A model generated the notes under the pieces. It searched no databases, was not told where the DNA came from, and saw nothing but the letters and a program-made list of their open reading frames with translations. From Omnitrophica bacterium GWA2_52_8 (GTDB lineage: Bacteria > Omnitrophota > Omnitrophia > Omnitrophales > Aquincolibacteriaceae): DNA of 9,760 bases. Shown piece by piece: positions 6,701 through 9,760 of this stretch; the first letter of the stretch is position 1, and the number at the start of each line of letters is the position of its first letter. The stretch covers positions 1 through 9,760 of the forward strand of contig MHFC01000008.1 in assembly GCA_001804025.1 (NCBI GenBank), read 5' to 3'. The position numbers were made by a program, and so were the translations under genes.

Positions 6701-9635
6701 GACCGCTGAAGTACGGGTCACCGTCACCGACAGGAGCGATTCTCCGCCGACCGCGGAAGATTTTATTTTGACAACAAAGGTCAATCAGGAAATCACGTTT
6801 GATCTGCGCGAGCACGCGAGCGACCCGGACGGCGATGAACTTATCTTTGACATTTTGAACGTACTTTCGGGTACTGTCCGTGCAGGAAACGAGCCCGGTG
6901 TTTTTATCTACACACCGCCCCGGGACTTTGACGGCCATGATCAAATCTTTTACCGGGCCTGTGACGACAAAAGCCGTTTCGATTCCCGCTGCGGCCAAGG
7001 GGTCATTGATGTTATCGTTCAACCCGAAAACCGGCCGCCGACAACAGGCGACGATATTGTCCTTCAAACCAATGAAGACGTCCCGGTCTCAGGAACAGCC
7101 ACCGCAACAGACCCCGACGGCGATAAACTGGAGTACTCCATAAAAAAAGACGGCGAACACGGCAAGATTACCGGCCTCGATAAAGACACAGGTGAGTTTA
7201 CTTATACGCCGTCGCCTGAATATTCGGGAACTGATTTGGTCATCCTGCAAGCCACCGATCCGCAAGGGGCCTCCGTCAGCATCCCGGTCTTCCTTACGAT
7301 CCATTCCGTCAATGACGCCCCGACCGCGAGCCAGGACAGCACACTCACAACCATGAAAAATACGCCGATCGATTTCACGCTTGAAACCCGCATGTCGGAC
7401 GTTGATGACCCGAAAGAGTCCCTGCAAGTTTCATTCACCACGGAACTCGGCGGGACCGTTACCAAAAAAGAAGGTGCCGGCCAATTCGTCTATACTTACA
7501 CACCCCCCGCAGACCTTCAAAGCGGTTCACAAGATGTCATCCATTTTCATGTTTGCGACCCTCAGCAAAGCTGCAGCAGTCCTGACGGCAAGATCGTCGT
7601 CAATTTAACGCAGACTTCGCCGACAGCGGATAATTTTGAAGTCACCGCCCGTGCCGGACACCGGGCTTATCTGAATCTTAATGATCATGCCCGTGACGCC
7701 GACGGAGACGAGCTCACATTCAGCGTCCATTACAAATACGCCCAGGAAAGCGACATTGGCAGTATCGGCAACGACCCTGATAACGGCGGCTGGTATTATA
7801 TTCCGCCCGTGGCCGGCTATCTTGGAGATATTACTCTGGAATACACAGCCTGCTCGAGCGGCGAGGATTGTGCTTCGGCCGAAATTTTGGTCCATATCGA
7901 AGCCCAATCCATTACGATGATCGCCCATGACGACCATTACAGCACTTTTGCGCGGACCTCTTATAGTTCCATCGACGAAAAAGTATGGCTCTCGCCCCAG
8001 GAAAACGATGAGACCGGAATCGACGCCGAACTCTACCTCTTGACCATCGGCGGCACGAGCTACAACTTCCAGACGAACACCACCCGCGGGCCGGGTTATT
8101 TCGACACGCAGTATGGCAGGATCACAATCAGCCGCAATCCGTTTCTTGATGACGCCAATGTTCCTGTCATCGGCTATTTGCCGAACACCGGTGTTTCAGG
8201 CGTTACGGATGTTATCGAATATGAAATTTCAAATACCCGCAATCGCAGCGACCGCGGCACAATTTATATTAGGATCAATCCAAAACCGGCTGCGGATCCG
8301 GTGCCTCTTGAGCCCGTGTTTGCCGACGCCGACACGGATCTGGACGTCCTTTTTGATCCGCGTAACGGGCTTTCCGCATCGGAATTTTCTCAAAATTTAC
8401 GCGTCGCGTTCGCCGTCAACAGCACCAAGAACGAAGACTTCTCGGATTTCATGAATGTCAGCGACCTCATCGCTTCGGGCGCGGCCTCTCTTCAAGACGG
8501 CCGGCTGAGAGTCCATTTTGATCTTTCGAACCCCGAGCAAAGGGCACTCTTTAAAAACCGCCGGTTTATCGACGGCACCAATTACATCAACATCCGCTAC
8601 CAGGAGACCGGGGTTTCCGAAAGCGGGGCGCCCAAACCGGTAAAATTTGCTTACACCCGCGTTCAAAAAGACCTCCAGCCGCCTGTCGTTTCGGATTTTG
8701 TCATCAATAACGAAGAAACCGTCGCACACAGCAAAGACATCCGGGCTTCGCTGCGCATCACGGACAACAAAACAACCGACATCTGGGATTTTAAGATCGC
8801 GGCGGCCTTAAATTCCAAGAGTCCGGACAAATTTGGGGAGCCTGTTTCGGTTCTGGATTTGGCCCGTAAAGGCCTCGCTTCAGTCGACGGAGACATCCTG
8901 CACTTACATCTCGACCGCGCAAATCCGGATGCCCGGGCATTTTTGAAAAACCGCGCGCTTGTGGAAGGCACCAACTACTTGAATCTGATCGTGCAGGACA
9001 GCGCCGGAAATCCGCCGGTTGGATCCGAAAATCCAAGATTTTCTTACGCTCCGATCCGTTATGAAAAACCTGCCGTGACGGCCGAGATCAAGAGTTCCGA
9101 AGGATTTGTGCCCGATCCGGCAACGGTCGAAGTGAAATTAAAATCCTCCCTGCCGGAAGACACGGGAGACCTCCTGGTCCGCTATGCGGTCGATGACAGC
9201 GCACCCGAAAGTTTCGGAGAATTCGTCCCCCTTACGGAAAGTTTTCTGATCACGCTTCCGGTACCTGACAACGGCCATCATACGGTCTATTTTCAAGTGG
9301 CCGACGCCCAAAACCGGATCATCGCCGAAACAACCGCCGGAGTCACGCTGGACACGCTGCCTCCGGCGGTCACCCACCTTCCCGATTCGGCCGTTGAAGC
9401 GTCCGAGGGCTCCGCCGTCATCCGCTTTCAGACCAGTGAAAGCGCTAATGTCGAAATCGAATACGGTACGACTTCCGATTACGGCCAAAAGACAACCTTA
9501 AACAGCCGATATGACCTCTATCACATCCTCGAACTGCTGGGCCTCGACCCCGGCATCAAATATTTCTTCCGCATCCGGGCCAAAGACCGCGCCCTGAACG
9601 AATCCGTCACCCAGGAATACAGCTTCACCGCGTAG
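3795..9635 (+). CDS. Giant secreted Ig/cadherin-like tandem-repeat protein
   Basis: The frame is open from TTG at 3744 (1,963 aa), with ATGs at 3750, 3765 and 3795. I chose 3795 because it places a compact signal peptide (IIAGLTAFIFITG core, cleavage after PAAYA) at the N-terminus. No start has a clear Shine-Dalgarno. Residue numbers here count from 3744. After a Pro/Glu-rich linker (55-105) come about fourteen beta-sandwich repeats of 90-125 aa (107-1512). The canonical ones show DDxxxTxEDTxV, VLNNDxDPDGD, YTPxxNxxGxDxFTY and VNDAP, the pattern of tandem-95/cadherin-like repeats; the Asp-rich loops probably bind calcium. A duplicated module follows (1544-1640 and 1675-1770), then an Ig-like domain (about 1773-1870) and an Fn3-like domain (1872-1963). 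It has no enzyme domain, membrane anchor, LPXTG, PEP-CTERM or recognisable secretion-system sorting tail. The likely role is an adhesin or surface fibre; this is inferred from architecture. It is alone on its strand. Confidence 0.9.
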   Translation: MNNAYIKIDSKSIIAGLTAFIFITGQCLPAAYAGMLQTDPSQNIQNEIAPEEQPEQPETAVPSSVTVPDDSPLSLPKTASTNSGGESEPPVAVDDEYFYEIGPGSGSVLEMRVLENDLNPNGSPGDLIIASTSTQDDIVVSPDRKTITYEPPDGFTGDFTFQYVVQLPGQAPSNPATVTIHVRGPQNPLIDVIIKDMIDEETSGEPVYFNLKDYIENYDDLVQRGQVVHVDIADGTTTGGSNGAYIYTPNSPPAVGDKYVRIHTCGGVVIVCSQPSDGGQIRVRQQTQDFRMADIELSVKQGQTLVIDDILANLSPSASGFSVAPNTWGSGSQNHWAASLTADREFTFNAFEDAVPGEITPFLIFGIVDSNGNPVTVRRQDGSVFTPAIKITITERPREPIAKDDAVETDEETAVDIHVLNNDENRSQGELSISEFAQTPAEQGVVSISQDEKYFTFTPAENFFGTVQFQYTVRDGNGLTASAKVTVTVNNAEDSFDVDMETEVTTPEDTPVTIPGTVVNPDHTTIGWYVISHPVRGTLTEVTGNTTGDFSFEYTPEQNYVGEDSFTVRFWDHAEQSAVIEKTIRIHVTGTPDAPDAQDDGSETDPITVVEDIDQEIDVLNNDSDPDGGDLEVVGNSAPSHGKAVYSEGMRVFVYTPDPNYNGPDSFTYTIRDAGGLEDTATVYLNVEFVNDAPVGKEVTKSIDEDTVYLFHIRSAFTDADPDQPIDFSKVTFGSAQHGTLKRLNDTDFEYTPHKNYSSGEPEILTFEYCDIMGECATAKATITINPVNDAPESRDWQYTAQFLGVMLVVVDVLPQASDADGDTELTYSRVADAARGTVTVDSDGSFEYVSGEEEFSGTDEFTFQVCDNQGACSPEYKATIFLEDPEEPFAQDDEATVEQSSEAGVTIDVLENDSDPMGLELRIGEIRYSGMGQVIINDDQTIQYIPPTGFIGEETFEYEVCNLADLCATAEVRVTVTDRSDSPPTAEDFILTTKVNQEITFDLREHASDPDGDELIFDILNVLSGTVRAGNEPGVFIYTPPRDFDGHDQIFYRACDDKSRFDSRCGQGVIDVIVQPENRPPTTGDDIVLQTNEDVPVSGTATATDPDGDKLEYSIKKDGEHGKITGLDKDTGEFTYTPSPEYSGTDLVILQATDPQGASVSIPVFLTIHSVNDAPTASQDSTLTTMKNTPIDFTLETRMSDVDDPKESLQVSFTTELGGTVTKKEGAGQFVYTYTPPADLQSGSQDVIHFHVCDPQQSCSSPDGKIVVNLTQTSPTADNFEVTARAGHRAYLNLNDHARDADGDELTFSVHYKYAQESDIGSIGNDPDNGGWYYIPPVAGYLGDITLEYTACSSGEDCASAEILVHIEAQSITMIAHDDHYSTFARTSYSSIDEKVWLSPQENDETGIDAELYLLTIGGTSYNFQTNTTRGPGYFDTQYGRITISRNPFLDDANVPVIGYLPNTGVSGVTDVIEYEISNTRNRSDRGTIYIRINPKPAADPVPLEPVFADADTDLDVLFDPRNGLSASEFSQNLRVAFAVNSTKNEDFSDFMNVSDLIASGAASLQDGRLRVHFDLSNPEQRALFKNRRFIDGTNYINIRYQETGVSESGAPKPVKFAYTRVQKDLQPPVVSDFVINNEETVAHSKDIRASLRITDNKTTDIWDFKIAAALNSKSPDKFGEPVSVLDLARKGLASVDGDILHLHLDRANPDARAFLKNRALVEGTNYLNLIVQDSAGNPPVGSENPRFSYAPIRYEKPAVTAEIKSSEGFVPDPATVEVKLKSSLPEDTGDLLVRYAVDDSAPESFGEFVPLTESFLITLPVPDNGHHTVYFQVADAQNRIIAETTAGVTLDTLPPAVTHLPDSAVEASEGSAVIRFQTSESANVEIEYGTTSDYGQKTTLNSRYDLYHILELLGLDPGIKYFFRIRAKDRALNESVTQEYSFTA
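4062..7904 (+). repeat. Tandem Ig/cadherin-like repeats inside the giant protein
   Basis: Protein-level repeats, residues 107-1387. Units start near residues 107, 203, 303, 415, 510, 611, 709, 808, 905, 1000, 1098, 1191 and 1292. Units 2 and 3 are divergent, and a fourteenth divergent unit follows (1388-1512). Several carry a C-x5-C pair at the YxvCDxxGxC position. DNA identity between units is low by eye, so the array is old rather than recently amplified. Confidence 0.8.
8397..8603 (+). repeat. Unrecognised duplicated module, copy 1
   Basis: Residues 1552-1620 of the giant protein align without gaps to residues 1683-1751, with 27 of 69 positions identical by manual count. Shared features are VxDLxxxGxAS, NPxxRAxxKNR and xxGTNYxN. 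I cannot name the family. Confidence 0.75.
8790..8996 (+). repeat. Unrecognised duplicated module, copy 2
   Basis: Second copy, residues 1683-1751, offset exactly 131 residues from copy 1. It keeps LDLARKGLAS and KNRALVEGTNYLNL and is followed by DSAGNPP, a motif common at the ends of Ig-like domains. Confidence 0.75.
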
Positions 9636-9650
9636 CGAGTGCATCGTCCA

Positions 9651-9702
9651 GATTGAAATGACGGGTTATTCATTTCAATCGCACAATGCCGCGTACCCGT
9701 CA
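9651..9702 (+). repeat. Stem-loop with pseudoknot-capable loop downstream of the giant gene
   Basis: Perfect 11-bp stem GATTGAAATGA (9651-9661) / TCATTTCAATC (9670-9680), 15 nt after the stop codon. The loop starts CGGGT (9662-9666), complementary to ACCCG at 9695-9699 and extendable to 8 bp if the stem opens. An outer GTGC/GCAC pair (9639-9642, 9681-9684) could extend the stem across a bulge. It may terminate or protect the giant gene's mRNA, but there is no T-run after it, so it is not a standard intrinsic terminator. The arrangement resembles stem-loop E at 165-227. Confidence 0.6.
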
Positions 9703-9757
9703 AAACAAGATTGACGCAGCACTAAGTAACAGTACACAAGTCTTTTAATGTTTTGAC
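9699..9757. repeat. Long-range inverted repeat at the window end
   Basis: GTCAAAAC (9699-9706) and GTTTTGAC (9750-9757) are exact complements enclosing a 43-nt interval. The first arm overlaps the pseudoknot partner of the preceding hairpin. No gene is seen here before the window ends. Confidence 0.4.
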
Positions 9758-9760
9758 ATC

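Overview
The window reads as a piece of chromosome from a Gram-negative-type bacterium that exports many large multidomain proteins. The signal peptides, the YD-repeat plus beta-helix fusion and the giant Ig/cadherin-like array resemble those common in uncultivated lineages such as Omnitrophota or the Planctomycetes-Verrucomicrobia group. That placement is an impression from protein style, not a demonstrated assignment. No rRNA, tRNA, transposase, CRISPR array or housekeeping gene is visible.

Layout: positions 1-248 hold no gene but six well-formed stem-loops in a row, several with loops complementary to a neighbouring loop or spacer. Next come two minus-strand genes: a 336-aa exported protein of unknown function (247-1257, GTG start, own promoter near 1360-1388) and a 677-aa exported protein joining YD repeats to a pectate-lyase-like right-handed beta-helix (1408-3441). 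A 302-bp divergent intergenic region (3442-3743) separates these from one giant plus-strand gene (ending at 9635) for an exported protein of about 1,950 aa. That protein is built from roughly fourteen Ig/cadherin-like repeats, a duplicated module of about 130 aa that I do not recognise, and a terminal pair of beta-sandwich domains ending in an Fn3-like fold. The last 125 bp (9636-9760) are noncoding and carry another hairpin whose loop can pair downstream.

All three proteins carry N-terminal signal peptides and none has an obvious catalytic active site, so the locus is best read as cell-surface or secreted structural/adhesive proteins. Nothing shows that the three act together. The most unusual content is at the edges: the chain of perfect palindromes with complementary loops at 1-248 and a related arrangement at 9651-9702. 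These may be a structured RNA (3' region of the first minus-strand transcript) or a family of mobile or intergenic palindromic elements.
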